A DNA stretch of 64,000 nucleotides from Pannonibacter sp. SL95. Lineage in GTDB: Bacteria > Pseudomonadota > Alphaproteobacteria > Rhizobiales > Stappiaceae. Below the pieces are notes generated by a model. It was not told the origin of the DNA. It did not search any database and saw only the letters and a program-made list of their open reading frames with translations. Made by a program: the position numbers and the translations under genes. Shown here one piece after another: positions 8,605-16,728 of the stretch. The stretch's first letter is position 1; every line of letters starts with the position of its first letter. The stretch is taken from contig NZ_JAPPRC010000004.1 in NCBI RefSeq assembly GCF_026672425.1, forward strand, positions 860,074-924,073. The letters are read 5' to 3'.

Positions 8605-9385
8605 GGTGTGTTGACAAAAGGGTTCCCCAAAGAGGCGAGCGTCTCATTCAAGACTGCATTTTCGGGAGCGGTCATGGGTCGCGTAGATTTGCCGGACGCG
8701 GAATGGGAGCTGACCGGATCAATCGTCGTACCCGCCTGCCGGAAAGCGCGCAGAGCGGGAAAACCCATCACGCCGGCTGCCATAAACAGAACTAGGGCCA
8801 CGCAGGTTCGCCACCATGACGCGGGTCCTGACGAGGCTCCGAACCAAATGGCGACGAACAACGCAAGCGTCGGGGCCGAGCGGCTGTCGCCGGTAAGCAC
8901 TGGATAGAGGCCCAGAAGCGTCGACATGTCGATCGTGCGCAGGAAGTTGTCAGCGAACATGCCCGGGTTCAGGATCACGTGTGCCACGCCCGGCAGACGC
9001 GCAAAAATACGGTCAATCAGCCAAGTTTCCCGCGTCAGGATCGATGGATGCGCGGGGTGCGACAGCCACCGGCTGAGTTGCACGACTGCTTCTAGCGACG
9101 ATCCCTCTGCCGCCGCCGCGAAGGCCGCTGCCGCCTGCGTCGCGTGGGGCGCGAAGATCGGCACATAGTAGGCGCGATGCACCCCCTTCAGCGCGGCGGC
9201 CAGCGCCTCGGGATCATGGGCGGAGGCGACGGCAACCTCGGCGCCGATGCTGGCAAGTGCCTCCGCCCGGCGGTCCTGGCGGTGCGCAATCGCGCGGACG
9301 GGCCCCCCTCGTCCAGCAGTTGCTTCACCACAGCGCCGCCCGTCTTTCCTGTTGCCCCCGTTACCAGGATCCGCGCCTTGTGCAT
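8601..9385 (-). pseudogene. NmrA-family NAD(P)-binding protein, frameshifted and fused to a foreign tail
   Basis: The N-terminus from ATG 9385 (MHKARILVTGATGKTGGAVV) is a Rossmann dinucleotide motif of NmrA-type atypical SDRs. About residue 27 the frame is lost at a G6 run (about 9301-9306) and continues in the next frame (VRAIAHRQDRRAEALASIGAEV, then HVILNPGMFADNFLRT, LTGDSRSAP). After GDSRSAP the NmrA pattern stops and an unrelated hydrophobic segment (VALVLFMAAGVMGFPALRAF) runs to the stop, suggesting a deletion that joined two genes. It overlaps the tautomerase stop tail-to-tail by 4 bases. Confidence 0.8.
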
Positions 9386-9523
9386 CTCCCAAATGGCTGC
9401 GAACAGGTGGCGTTGAGCCGAAGGTCATCGTGCCGGAGAGGCCGAGCCAGCTTGATCCATTTGCAGATCAGTTATCGGCCTGGCTGAAGACTTTGTGAAA
9501 GAAGAGCCGCAAGCAGAAGCGGA

Positions 9524-9780
9524 CGATGAAACAGCGACACTATGATCTTGTCAGCCCCGGCTATGAGGGGGCGTAAATTCGTGTGGCGGCATTTGCGTTG
9601 GAATGGCGTGAGGATCCTCAGACGCAATTGCAGATGACGGGGCTGCGGTGCAATTTTTGCGTCTGGCGTTCGCACCAGGCGAAGCCCTCCAGTTAGGCTG
9701 GTCAGAGGATTGGGCGATCATCGGCGATGAGCGCACCAAACAGTAGATCGCCGTCACGAGGCACGGCTATTCAAAGCCCT
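9524..9780 (+). mobile_element. IS21-family transposase (istA) relic
   Basis: A degenerate fragment with several stops. One frame reads LRLAFAPGEALQLGWSEDW then AIIGDERTKQ, closely matching the signature segment of IS21 IstA transposases (FAPGEAFQFDWSEDWAVI). The upstream portion (YDLVSPGYEGA, AFALEWREDPQTQL) also fits. There is no istB and there are no terminal repeats. The next 260 bases, to 10042, show no clear gene. Confidence 0.65.
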
Positions 9781-10042
9781 TGAACCGCCCTGGGGTTTGC
9801 CGGAGGGCGAGCTGCTTGGGTCCTACGCGGCCACGTCAGTTGGTGGCATCATTCTCAAGCTTCTCGCCCATGCCGACGCAGAGCACCATGCGGGATGTTA
9901 TGTCTGGCCGTGCAGCCGGCGTGGGACCGGCGGTGCACGACCATCCATCCAGTTGGCATTCAGAGCGATCACGCTCTCGAGCTGTTCTCCGCCGCTCTGG
10001 TGCCCGGGCTTGAGTGGCCGGTCCACCTGTGGGCGAGAGCGG

Positions 10043-10645
10043 TCAGCCTGCGATCAGGCGCGCTGCGGTCTCGGCCACGAGGCGCCCCTGGAACCGGGCC
10101 GCATCCAGCTCGTTCTGGGACGGCAGGCGCTGGCCCTGGCCACCTGCAATCGTGGTTGCGCCATAGGGGGCGCCGCCGGTGATCTCGTCGAGCGTCATCT
10201 GGCCCGCATAGGAATAGGGTAGGCCGACGATCACCATGCCGAAATGCAGCAGGTTGGTGATGCCGGAGAAGAGGGTTGTCTCCTGTCCACCGTGCTGCGT
10301 TGCCGACGACGCCATCACGCTGCCGACCTTGCCGACGAGCTGTCCACGGGCCCAGACGCCGCCAGCCTGATCCCAGAAGTTGGCCATCTGGGAGGACATG
10401 CGGCCATAGCGGGTCGGGATGCCGAGAATGATGCCGTCATAGTCTGCCAGTTCGGCGACCGTCGCGATCGGTGCAGCCTGATCCAGCTTGTAGCCGGACT
10501 TGCGCGCGATGTCGTCCGGGACCAGCTCCGGCACCCGCTTGACGACGGCTTCACCGCCGACTGCAGCGACACCTTCCGACGCTGCCTGCGCCATCTGTTC
10601 CATATGGCCGAAGGCCGAGTGATAGAGGATCAGGATCTTAGCCAA
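10043..10645 (-). CDS. wrbA: NAD(P)H:quinone oxidoreductase, WrbA type
   Basis: A 200-residue flavodoxin-like protein matching WrbA over its whole length. It has the FMN phosphate loop [18 protein letters not shown], the family-specific [19 protein letters not shown] and [12 protein letters not shown] segments, and [14 protein letters not shown]. It performs two-electron reduction of quinones with FMN, in the cytoplasm. The start appears to be TTG with GGAG 8 bases upstream. The gene stands alone between relic DNA on both sides. Confidence 0.94.
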   Translation of the reverse strand: MAKILILYHSAFGHMEQMAQAASEGVAAVGGEAVVKRVPELVPDDIARKSGYKLDQAAPIATVAELADYDGIILGIPTRYGRMSSQMANFWDQAGGVWARGQLVGKVGSVMASSATQHGGQETTLFSGITNLLHFGMVIVGLPYSYAGQMTLDEITGGAPYGATTIAGGQGQRLPSQNELDAARFQGRLVAETAARLIAG

Positions 10646-11020
10646 TTCAAGTCTCCAGGTTTTGAGGTGGAAAGTAATGGCAACACATCGTGTTGACCAC
10701 GGGATCTAGGAGCTGAACCGATCAGCGCCTCAACGCGTGCAGGCTGCTTGCCGAGAATGTCCCTGACGCCATCCCCGGCAAGGACATGGGCGACGGCCTG
10801 TCGGCAAGCTCGCAACGTGAAGCTGACATCAAGTGCAACCTATCGATGACGCCCAAGTGACCGATCTGGTCGAAGGTGTCGAGGGAGCGGAGTACCGACC
10901 CCTGAGACGATTGGATCTCCAGCAGACATCAGTCAAAAAAGCCAAGGTTTGCGCCAGAATTCCTCGAGCTGCCCAACTCAAGCCCATCACCTTGTCAGTA
11001 CCGGAGCGGCGGCTCGGGGG
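10646..11020. other. Intergenic region without a supportable gene
   Basis: About 375 bases between wrbA and the cupin gene. Short open frames occur on both strands but show neither a ribosome site nor a recognisable family; the stretch may be relic sequence like the DNA on the other side of wrbA. Confidence 0.5.
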
Positions 11021-11521
11021 CTAGTGGCCGGGTGGGGGCAGAAGCTCGACCTGGTGGTCGAGCGCGATCGCCAGCATTCGTGCCTTGTCGGCTTCCGTAG
11101 GTGCGGGCGGAGTCGAGGTTCGGTCCGCCGCCTTGACGCCCGCCGCAGCGAAGAAGCGCTCGAGCCCTCCGGGCGTGCAGACGACAATCATGCGCGCCTC
11201 GGTCTGCCCGACGTTGCGGAAGCTGTGCGCCACGCTGCGGGCGCCAAACACCAAACCTCCCGGACCTATCCGGTTGGCTTGGCCCGCCACTGTGAACTCC
11301 ATTTCGCCCGAGAGGACCACGAATGTTTCGTGCTCGCCGTGGTGGATGTGCGGCGGCGAGCCTCGGCCGGCGGGTACGATGAATTCGAAGAGGCTAAAGG
11401 CACCGTCGGTCTCTTCGGCACTGAGAAGAGTGGTATAGCGGTCGCCGACCACCCAATAGGCAGGTCGGTCAGCTAGATGGGTGATCAGGGGGACGGGCGG
11501 GATCTTGGCTGTGTTGGGCAT
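11021..11521 (-). CDS. Cupin domain-containing protein
   Basis: A 166-residue single-cupin protein. Motif 1 is GSPPHIHHGEHETFVVLSGE (His-rich metal ligands and Glu) and motif 2 GGLVFGARSVAHSFRNVG. Its role is unassigned; similar proteins are quercetinase- or isomerase-like, or purely regulatory. AAAGGA precedes the ATG. It lies 16 bases downstream of the alpha/beta hydrolase stop, so it is probably cotranscribed. Confidence 0.88.
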   Translation of the reverse strand: MPNTAKIPPVPLITHLADRPAYWVVGDRYTTLLSAEETDGAFSLFEFIVPAGRGSPPHIHHGEHETFVVLSGEMEFTVAGQANRIGPGGLVFGARSVAHSFRNVGQTEARMIVVCTPGGLERFFAAAGVKAADRTSTPPAPTEADKARMLAIALDHQVELLPPPGH

Positions 11522-11536
11522 GGCCGGTCCTTTCGG

Positions 11537-12412
11537 TCAGATATGGGAGATGATGTCATGCACGGCATTGACGATGGCGGCGGGGCGTTCCTCGGGGATC
11601 CAGTGGCCGGTGTCGGCCAGCGTTCCACCCCGCACGTTTGTCGCGATAGCGCGCGCCGCGGTTAGTACGTAGTCGCCCATGGAATGGTCACCACCCCAGG
11701 CAATCACCGGGCAGGTTAGCGGCGATGCGGCCAGTTCGGCCCCGAGCCGGGCATTCTCAGGCCAAACGCGGTAGTGCTCGAGGCTGGACCGTAGGCCGCC
11801 TGGCTGGGCGAGCCCGGCCGCCCAGATCGGCAGCCCGACCGTTGCTGTATCAGGGTTGCCCGCAAATTGGCGGATGAAATGGTCGAGGTAACGCTCCTCG
11901 CGGCCGGTGATCAGCCAGGTCGCCAGGTCCACATTGGCGTGGAACAGAAGGTGCGGGAAGCGCAACAGGAGTTGGTCTGCGTCGGATAGAGGCGCACCGG
12001 GGAACGGCGTCTCGAAGAAGGCAACTGCGGCGATGCGGTCGGGCGCGGTGTGGGCGAGTGCCCAGGCTGCAGGACCGCCTAGGTCATGGGCCACTACCAC
12101 CGTGCGCTCGACCCCAGCGGTGTCGAGAAGGATTAAAAGGTCCTCCGCGAGCGTATCCATCATGTAGCCCGAAACAGGACGCGCGCTGTCGCCGAAGCCG
12201 CGTAGGTCGGGCATCAGACAGTAGGCGCGCCCGTCAAGCCGTGCGGCTACGCTGGTCCAGGCTCGGCCCGTCTGCGGCCTGCCGTGCAGGAACAGGACCG
12301 CCGGCGCCTCTCGTGGCCCTTGAGTGCGCACGAAAAGGCGCCCTTCGTCCCGATCCGACCAGAAAAATCCTGTGCCCGGATCCGTCCTGCCGAGGGAATC
12401 GTCCAGTGCCAT
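11537..12412 (-). CDS. Alpha/beta hydrolase with Asp nucleophile (epoxide hydrolase/dehalogenase-like)
   Basis: A 291-residue alpha/beta hydrolase. The oxyanion segment is LFLHGRPQTGRAW. The nucleophile elbow VVAHDLGGPAAWALA places Asp, not Ser, at the nucleophile position, as in epoxide hydrolases and haloalkane dehalogenases, and the catalytic His is in DTGHWIPEE. The cap region has paired aromatic residues. GGAGACAGGG precedes the ATG. The neighbours (cupin, isochorismatase-type hydrolase) suggest a small catabolic cluster, but the substrate is unknown. Confidence 0.88.
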   Translation of the reverse strand: MALDDSLGRTDPGTGFFWSDRDEGRLFVRTQGPREAPAVLFLHGRPQTGRAWTSVAARLDGRAYCLMPDLRGFGDSARPVSGYMMDTLAEDLLILLDTAGVERTVVVAHDLGGPAAWALAHTAPDRIAAVAFFETPFPGAPLSDADQLLLRFPHLLFHANVDLATWLITGREERYLDHFIRQFAGNPDTATVGLPIWAAGLAQPGGLRSSLEHYRVWPENARLGAELAASPLTCPVIAWGGDHSMGDYVLTAARAIATNVRGGTLADTGHWIPEERPAAIVNAVHDIISHI

Positions 12413-12504
12413 GCCCTGTCTCCGTCGCGAAGGTATTGGCCCCGGCGGTAGTGCCAGTCGGCCCTGGCGCAGTGTGCAAAAACTGGGTCTCGCCGGTCCT
12501 CGCG

Positions 12505-13122
12505 TCAGATGGCGGCGCCCTTGGCGACGACGGACGGAGTCACCGGCGGCAGCACATCCGTGAAAAGGAGCTGGATCAGCTGTGATCCGTTTGCGGTGGA
12601 CCAGTTCTGCGCCATCTCGGCCACCAACGTGTTGGTTGCTGTCAGGATAACTCCCGAAGCCTCCATCCGTCGGCGTGCCATATCTTCCGACAGCTCGAAC
12701 GGCGACCCTGAAGCGTCCATCACCGCCTGCACCCGGAAGCCTTCCTGCACAGCGTCGATGGCGGGGAAGACCAGGCAGACATCGGTCGTGACGCCTGCCA
12801 TCACCAGGTTTCTGCGACCAGTGGCCTGCACCGCGTTCCTGAACGCCGGGTCTGTCCAGGCGTTCACCACGCCTGCGCGCTTGACGCGGCTGGCGAAGGC
12901 CTCGGGCAGGACCTGTTCCAGTTCGGGCATCAGCGGGCCCTGGATGCGGTCCTCCTGACTCGAGGTCATGACGACCGGAACGCCCATGATCTTGGCGGCC
13001 TTAGCCAGCGCCACGGCCATGCGGCCGGCGTGGGCGCTGTCGATGTTCTTGATCAGTTGCATCGTGCCGACCTGATGGTCGATGAGCAGAAATGCAGTGT
13101 CGGAAGGGGTAAATGGAGGCAT
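12505..13122 (-). CDS. Isochorismatase-family cysteine hydrolase
   Basis: A 205-residue hydrolase of the isochorismatase-like superfamily. The catalytic Asp is in AFLLIDHQVGTMQL, the Cys in VMAGVTTDVCLVFPA, and a mid-sequence Lys in SRVKRAG may complete the Asp-Lys-Cys triad. It is closest in pattern to YcaC-like members rather than to true isochorismatases. I start at 13122, where GGAG lies 8 bases upstream; a longer in-frame extension to 13218 has no such site. Two further family members occur at 21.4 and 22.6 kb. Confidence 0.9.
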   Translation of the reverse strand: MPPFTPSDTAFLLIDHQVGTMQLIKNIDSAHAGRMAVALAKAAKIMGVPVVMTSSQEDRIQGPLMPELEQVLPEAFASRVKRAGVVNAWTDPAFRNAVQATGRRNLVMAGVTTDVCLVFPAIDAVQEGFRVQAVMDASGSPFELSEDMARRRMEASGVILTATNTLVAEMAQNWSTANGSQLIQLLFTDVLPPVTPSVVAKGAAI

Positions 13123-13239
13123 AGGGTCCGCTCCGTCTTTCCGTGATGTCAGGACCCTACAAGCAGCTCTATCGCCTTGGAAAGGCACCGGCGAATCTCG
13201 GCGGCAAGGATTCGACATGCCCGCCCGAAAACCGATACG

Positions 13240-13863
13240 TCAAACAAGACCTAACCCTGGTGGTGGGTGACGCAGAACCTGAAGAAGAGCCGATGCGCCG
13301 ATTGCTGCCACCTGCAGGCTCGACAGCGCATCCGTCTCATCGAGGCGGGCAGCGGCCGTCATCAGACGCTGTAGCACCGGGTCGCGGAAGGCAAGTCCCG
13401 GCACCAGGTTCAGCGCCGTGCAACTTGGCTCATCCGCCAAGGTCTGCGCTAGACGCTCGGCTGTCACGTGCAAGTGGACCACGCTCGCCTGGCCATCCTT
13501 CGCGCACCAGCGGCTGGCCATTCCGGGCGGCACCAACACCAGATCACCCCGACGAAAGCCGACACAGCCCCTATGGCGTCCGTCCATCCAGACCTCGATT
13601 TCGTGTTGCGCAGAGGAGACCATAAGCAGCACAAGATCGCCTCCACTGTTCGCCTCCACTTCGGGCACGCGACGCATGCGAGCTTGGAACATCGCCCCAA
13701 AGCCTAGCTCCGAGCGTATCGCCGGACCATGAACAGGTGGCGCACCGTAAAACGCCGCAGCATCATAAGCCGCCAGGCCCGACTTGGCGTGAAAGACAAG
13801 CGGTTGTGAGGGCTCCTTGCCCCGCTTTCCGGCTGATTTTGATTTTCCGAGCTCGTCGCTCAT
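13240..13863 (-). CDS. AraC-type N-terminal sensor domain protein lacking the HTH
   Basis: A 207-residue protein matching only the N-terminal cupin-like ligand domain of AraC-family regulators (VEVWMDGRHRGCVGF-like strands, RRGDLVLVPPGMASRW, VVHLHVTAERLAQTL), as also seen in the two complete AraC genes at 14.6-16.6 kb. The chain ends at HPPPGLGLV where the double HTH should begin. It is probably a truncated gene, though a regulator acting by heterodimerisation is conceivable. A separate decayed AraC HTH fragment lies just upstream. Confidence 0.65.
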   Translation of the reverse strand: MSDELGKSKSAGKRGKEPSQPLVFHAKSGLAAYDAAAFYGAPPVHGPAIRSELGFGAMFQARMRRVPEVEANSGGDLVLLMVSSAQHEIEVWMDGRHRGCVGFRRGDLVLVPPGMASRWCAKDGQASVVHLHVTAERLAQTLADEPSCTALNLVPGLAFRDPVLQRLMTAAARLDETDALSSLQVAAIGASALLQVLRHPPPGLGLV

Positions 13864-13916
13864 TAGGGCTGCTCCTCCGTGTAACGTTGGGCATGTCCAC
13901 TCGGACGGTCGTGGCG

Positions 13917-14011
13917 TCAGCGCCCGAGTGCTGTGCCCACAGCTTGGCGCAATGCCAATGTCATATGCTTTTGCGCGGCAAAGCCGCAGACCTCGGCGAG
14001 CGGGTCATCCC
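13917..14011 (-). pseudogene. AraC HTH relic
   Basis: A fragment of about 30 codons reads LAEVCGFAAQKHMTLALRQA, the second HTH of AraC regulators (compare IALDCGFATQSHMTETFRR in the intact neighbours). No first HTH or sensor domain is attached. It lies upstream, not downstream, of the HTH-less gene on this strand, so it comes from a different AraC gene or a rearrangement. The rest of 13864-14170 shows no gene. Confidence 0.5.
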
Positions 14012-14170
14012 CCATTTCAGCATCTCCGTGATCTGGTCCTTCCGGTGCGTCACGACCCGAGCAAGGCAGGCCGCACTTGCGGCGACCTTTAACTCCCGGA
14101 GGAAATGCTAGGGCGTAGGCCCGATAGCACCTGCCCTTGCAGGCCAGCGCGACACTTGTGTTGAACAGCA

Positions 14171-14647
14171 TCATAACTGCTGAAATGCCCGCGCTTTGCA
14201 GGTCGACTGATAGGAAGGCTTCGAACGCCTGAAGGGCAACTTCCGTCTTTCGCCCAGCCCCGGAGTGTTCAGGCCCACAGCGAGTGGCAGGACCTCAGGG
14301 TGGACCTCCCGCCGGATCGCTTTGGCGAAGTCCGCCCGCAGTTCGTGTGCGCAGTGTCTGGAGCCGGGGCGCCGCGAAAACCCAACGAGGTGCCATCCCA
14401 GCAGGTAGCCACTGACCAGAGCGAGGTCGCCCGACGCGGCCGAGATGTTCGGTGGTAATTGCGTGCTGAGATCCGAACTGCGCCGGGCATAGATAACTAT
14501 GGTCTGCGCCTGGCGCGCGAGATGCACTTCGGTCACTTTCTGCGGCCTTTGCTTGTTGGCCGAGGGCAAGCCGGGGAAAAGTTGCTGTGCATCCTGATTG
14601 CGAACGGACAGCAGGAATTCTCGGCGCGAACTGGTGGCGTTTGTCAT
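14171..14647 (-). CDS. Hypothetical protein coupled to AraC gene
   Basis: A 158-residue reading frame whose ATG overlaps the stop of the AraC gene (ATGA), so translational coupling supports it. It begins MTNATSSRREFLL and has no recognisable domain, signal peptide or membrane helix; the C-terminal third is Arg/Pro-rich and may be decayed sequence. I do not recognise the family, and a non-functional remnant is as likely as a gene. Confidence 0.4.
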   Translation of the reverse strand: MTNATSSRREFLLSVRNQDAQQLFPGLPSANKQRPQKVTEVHLARQAQTIVIYARRSSDLSTQLPPNISAASGDLALVSGYLLGWHLVGFSRRPGSRHCAHELRADFAKAIRREVHPEVLPLAVGLNTPGLGERRKLPFRRSKPSYQSTCKARAFQQL

Positions 14648-15558
14648 GGCACCTCCACATTCCGCCCCTGCGCGCGCAGCCACCGGGCCGGCGGCAGGCC
14701 TGTCGCGCGGCGGAAGGTTTCGGTCATGTGCGACTGGGTTGCAAAGCCGCAGTCGAGCGCGATTTCGGACAACGTGCGGCGGCTGTGCAGAAGCTCGGCC
14801 TTGACCCGCGCGACCCGGGCCTGCACGACATAGGCATAGGGGCTGATTCCTGTCTCGGCCCGGAAGGCGCGGGCGAAATGGCTTGCCGACAGGCCCACGC
14901 TGGCCGCCATGTCCTCGAGGCAGACCTCGCGTCCAAGGTTCTCCTCGACATAGGCGCGCACCCGCCGCAGCCGCCCCGGTGTCATCGCCCGGCTCGGGCT
15001 GCTGACGGGCTGGGCGCTGTGCAGACGGGCCTGCACCTGACCCACGACCATATAGGAAAGGCCCTGCAGCAAAAGGCGCCGGAACGGTACGTCCTGCGCC
15101 AGCACCCGGTGGATGGTCTCGAAGCTCCGGATCAGGTCGCGGTCGTCGATGTTTGCCGCCGGGCAGGCACAGTAGGTGCCGTTGCCATTCTGCCACGTGT
15201 CCCGGACCGCGCGCGGCACGTGCAGGTGGACCACACCCGCCTGCCCCTGCGCGGCCTGCCACGTCGTTGCGGTACCCGCCGGCAGGAACATCACCGTTCG
15301 CGGGCGCAGGCTGCGCACCGGCAGGCCGTCGGACAGCGGTCGGGCAAGGGCCATCATGCCGTCCAGCATGTAGATCATGACGTCGAGGTCGAGCGGCGGC
15401 GCAGACACTTCCTGTACGTGCGGTTGCGCGGGCAGCTCGAATACCGTGACCGCATCGTCGAGAACGCTGGCATGGCGGTGCGGAACCGGCGGGGCAGAGC
15501 ATAGCACATGGTCAAGGCCGGGCAGACCCGACTCGTGGCGGAACGCCGGGACGCTCAT
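14644..15558 (-). CDS. AraC family transcriptional regulator
   Basis: A 304-residue regulator with an N-terminal cupin-like sensor (LRPRTVMFLPAGTATTW, VVHLHVPRAVRDTW) and a complete C-terminal double HTH (LEDMAASVGLSASHFARAF, ISPYAYVVQARVARVK, then IALDCGFATQSHMTETFRR and LPPARWLR). The start overlaps the stop of the upstream AraC gene by 4 bases. The HTH regions of the two tandem AraC genes are nearly identical while their sensor domains differ, so they arose by duplication and may read similar sites in response to different signals. Confidence 0.9.
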   Translation of the reverse strand: MSVPAFRHESGLPGLDHVLCSAPPVPHRHASVLDDAVTVFELPAQPHVQEVSAPPLDLDVMIYMLDGMMALARPLSDGLPVRSLRPRTVMFLPAGTATTWQAAQGQAGVVHLHVPRAVRDTWQNGNGTYCACPAANIDDRDLIRSFETIHRVLAQDVPFRRLLLQGLSYMVVGQVQARLHSAQPVSSPSRAMTPGRLRRVRAYVEENLGREVCLEDMAASVGLSASHFARAFRAETGISPYAYVVQARVARVKAELLHSRRTLSEIALDCGFATQSHMTETFRRATGLPPARWLRAQGRNVEVP

Positions 15559-16556
15559 GCTTCGCCCTCCGCATCCCGCCCCTGCACCCGCAGCCAGCGC
15601 GCGGGTGGCAGTCCCGTCACCCGGCGGAAGGTTTCGGTCATGTGCGACTGGGTGGCGAAGCCGCAGTCGATTGCGATCTCGGCCAAGCTGCGGCGGCTGT
15701 TCAGAAGCTGGTCCTTCGCCCGTTTCACCCGCGCCTGCACCACGAAGGCATAGGGACTGATGCCCGTCTCGGCCCGGAAGGCGCGGGCGAAATGGCTCGT
15801 GGACAGGCCGACACAGCCCGCCATCTCGTCGAGGCAGACTTCGCTGCCCAGGTTCTCCTCGACATAGGCACGCACCCTGCGCAAGCGCGCGGGCGTCATC
15901 GCCTGGCTTGGGTTTCGTGTCGCGAGCACTCCCGACGCGCGAAGGATTGCCGCCGTTGCAGCCAAACCAAGGCCTTGCAGTTCCAGACGGTCGAGCGGTC
16001 CGGTGGCCGCACCGAGCCGCTCCATCCGCTCGAACATCGCGTTCGCGCTCGACACGTCCCAGCCGATGCGTGGCTTTAACTGCCGTTCCAGACCGCGCCC
16101 CGCCTCGTCGTGCATGGTCTCGCGCAGGGTTGCGCCGATGTGCAGGTGCAGGACCCGCGGCTGGCCGTTGGGCAGATACCAATCGGTGGCAAGCCCTTCC
16201 GGGATCGCAATCAGAGAGCTGGCCCGAAGGGTAGCCGCGCGTGGCCGCAGGTCCGGTGCAGGGTCCCGCTCCAGCCGCCGGATCGGGTCAAGTAAGCGGA
16301 TGATCACGTCCGACCCGACGCCCGGCGCCGCGACGATCTGTGCCAAAGGTTGCGCAGGAACGATCGCCATGCTTAGCCCGTTCCGCAGCAGTTCGACCAA
16401 CTCGATCGGCCCGACCGGGGCCGAATAGACGGCTGCGTCCAGAGTGGCAATGCCTGATTGCGGGTGATAGACCGCCTGGAACTGGGGAGCAGATGTTCCT
16501 CGAATAGCATCCATGGGCCGGATCTCCGTCATCGGGGCAGTAACGGCCACTTCCAT
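15555..16556 (-). CDS. AraC family transcriptional regulator (tandem paralogue)
   Basis: A 333-residue AraC regulator with an N-terminal sensor (AATLRASSLIAIPEGLATDW, VLHLHIGATLRETM) and a double HTH (LDEMAGCVGLSTSHFARAF, IAIDCGFATQSHMTETFRR). It heads the minus-strand pair with the gene at 14644-15558. It lies downstream of the MFS gene on the same strand with about 170 bases between that show no clear terminator. Confidence 0.9.
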   Translation of the reverse strand: MEVAVTAPMTEIRPMDAIRGTSAPQFQAVYHPQSGIATLDAAVYSAPVGPIELVELLRNGLSMAIVPAQPLAQIVAAPGVGSDVIIRLLDPIRRLERDPAPDLRPRAATLRASSLIAIPEGLATDWYLPNGQPRVLHLHIGATLRETMHDEAGRGLERQLKPRIGWDVSSANAMFERMERLGAATGPLDRLELQGLGLAATAAILRASGVLATRNPSQAMTPARLRRVRAYVEENLGSEVCLDEMAGCVGLSTSHFARAFRAETGISPYAFVVQARVKRAKDQLLNSRRSLAEIAIDCGFATQSHMTETFRRVTGLPPARWLRVQGRDAEGEA

Positions 16557-16728
16557 CGAGTCACGCTACCACGACGTGGGTCTATCGTCATGCTGTGACA
16601 CCAACAACGCAGCAGGATCCCGATAGAACGCGGGGAACCTGAACTACCGGGCCGATGGGCGAAGTGCCATCCGAGATCGGTTGTGGCTTGGTCAAGATTC
16701 TGCGGCGGATCCTTGCCGTCATCTACAG

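Noticed and set aside
14171..16182. Very long alternative minus-strand frames across the AraC genes
   Set aside because: They read through two well-defined AraC genes in the wrong frame and give Arg/Pro-rich sequence.
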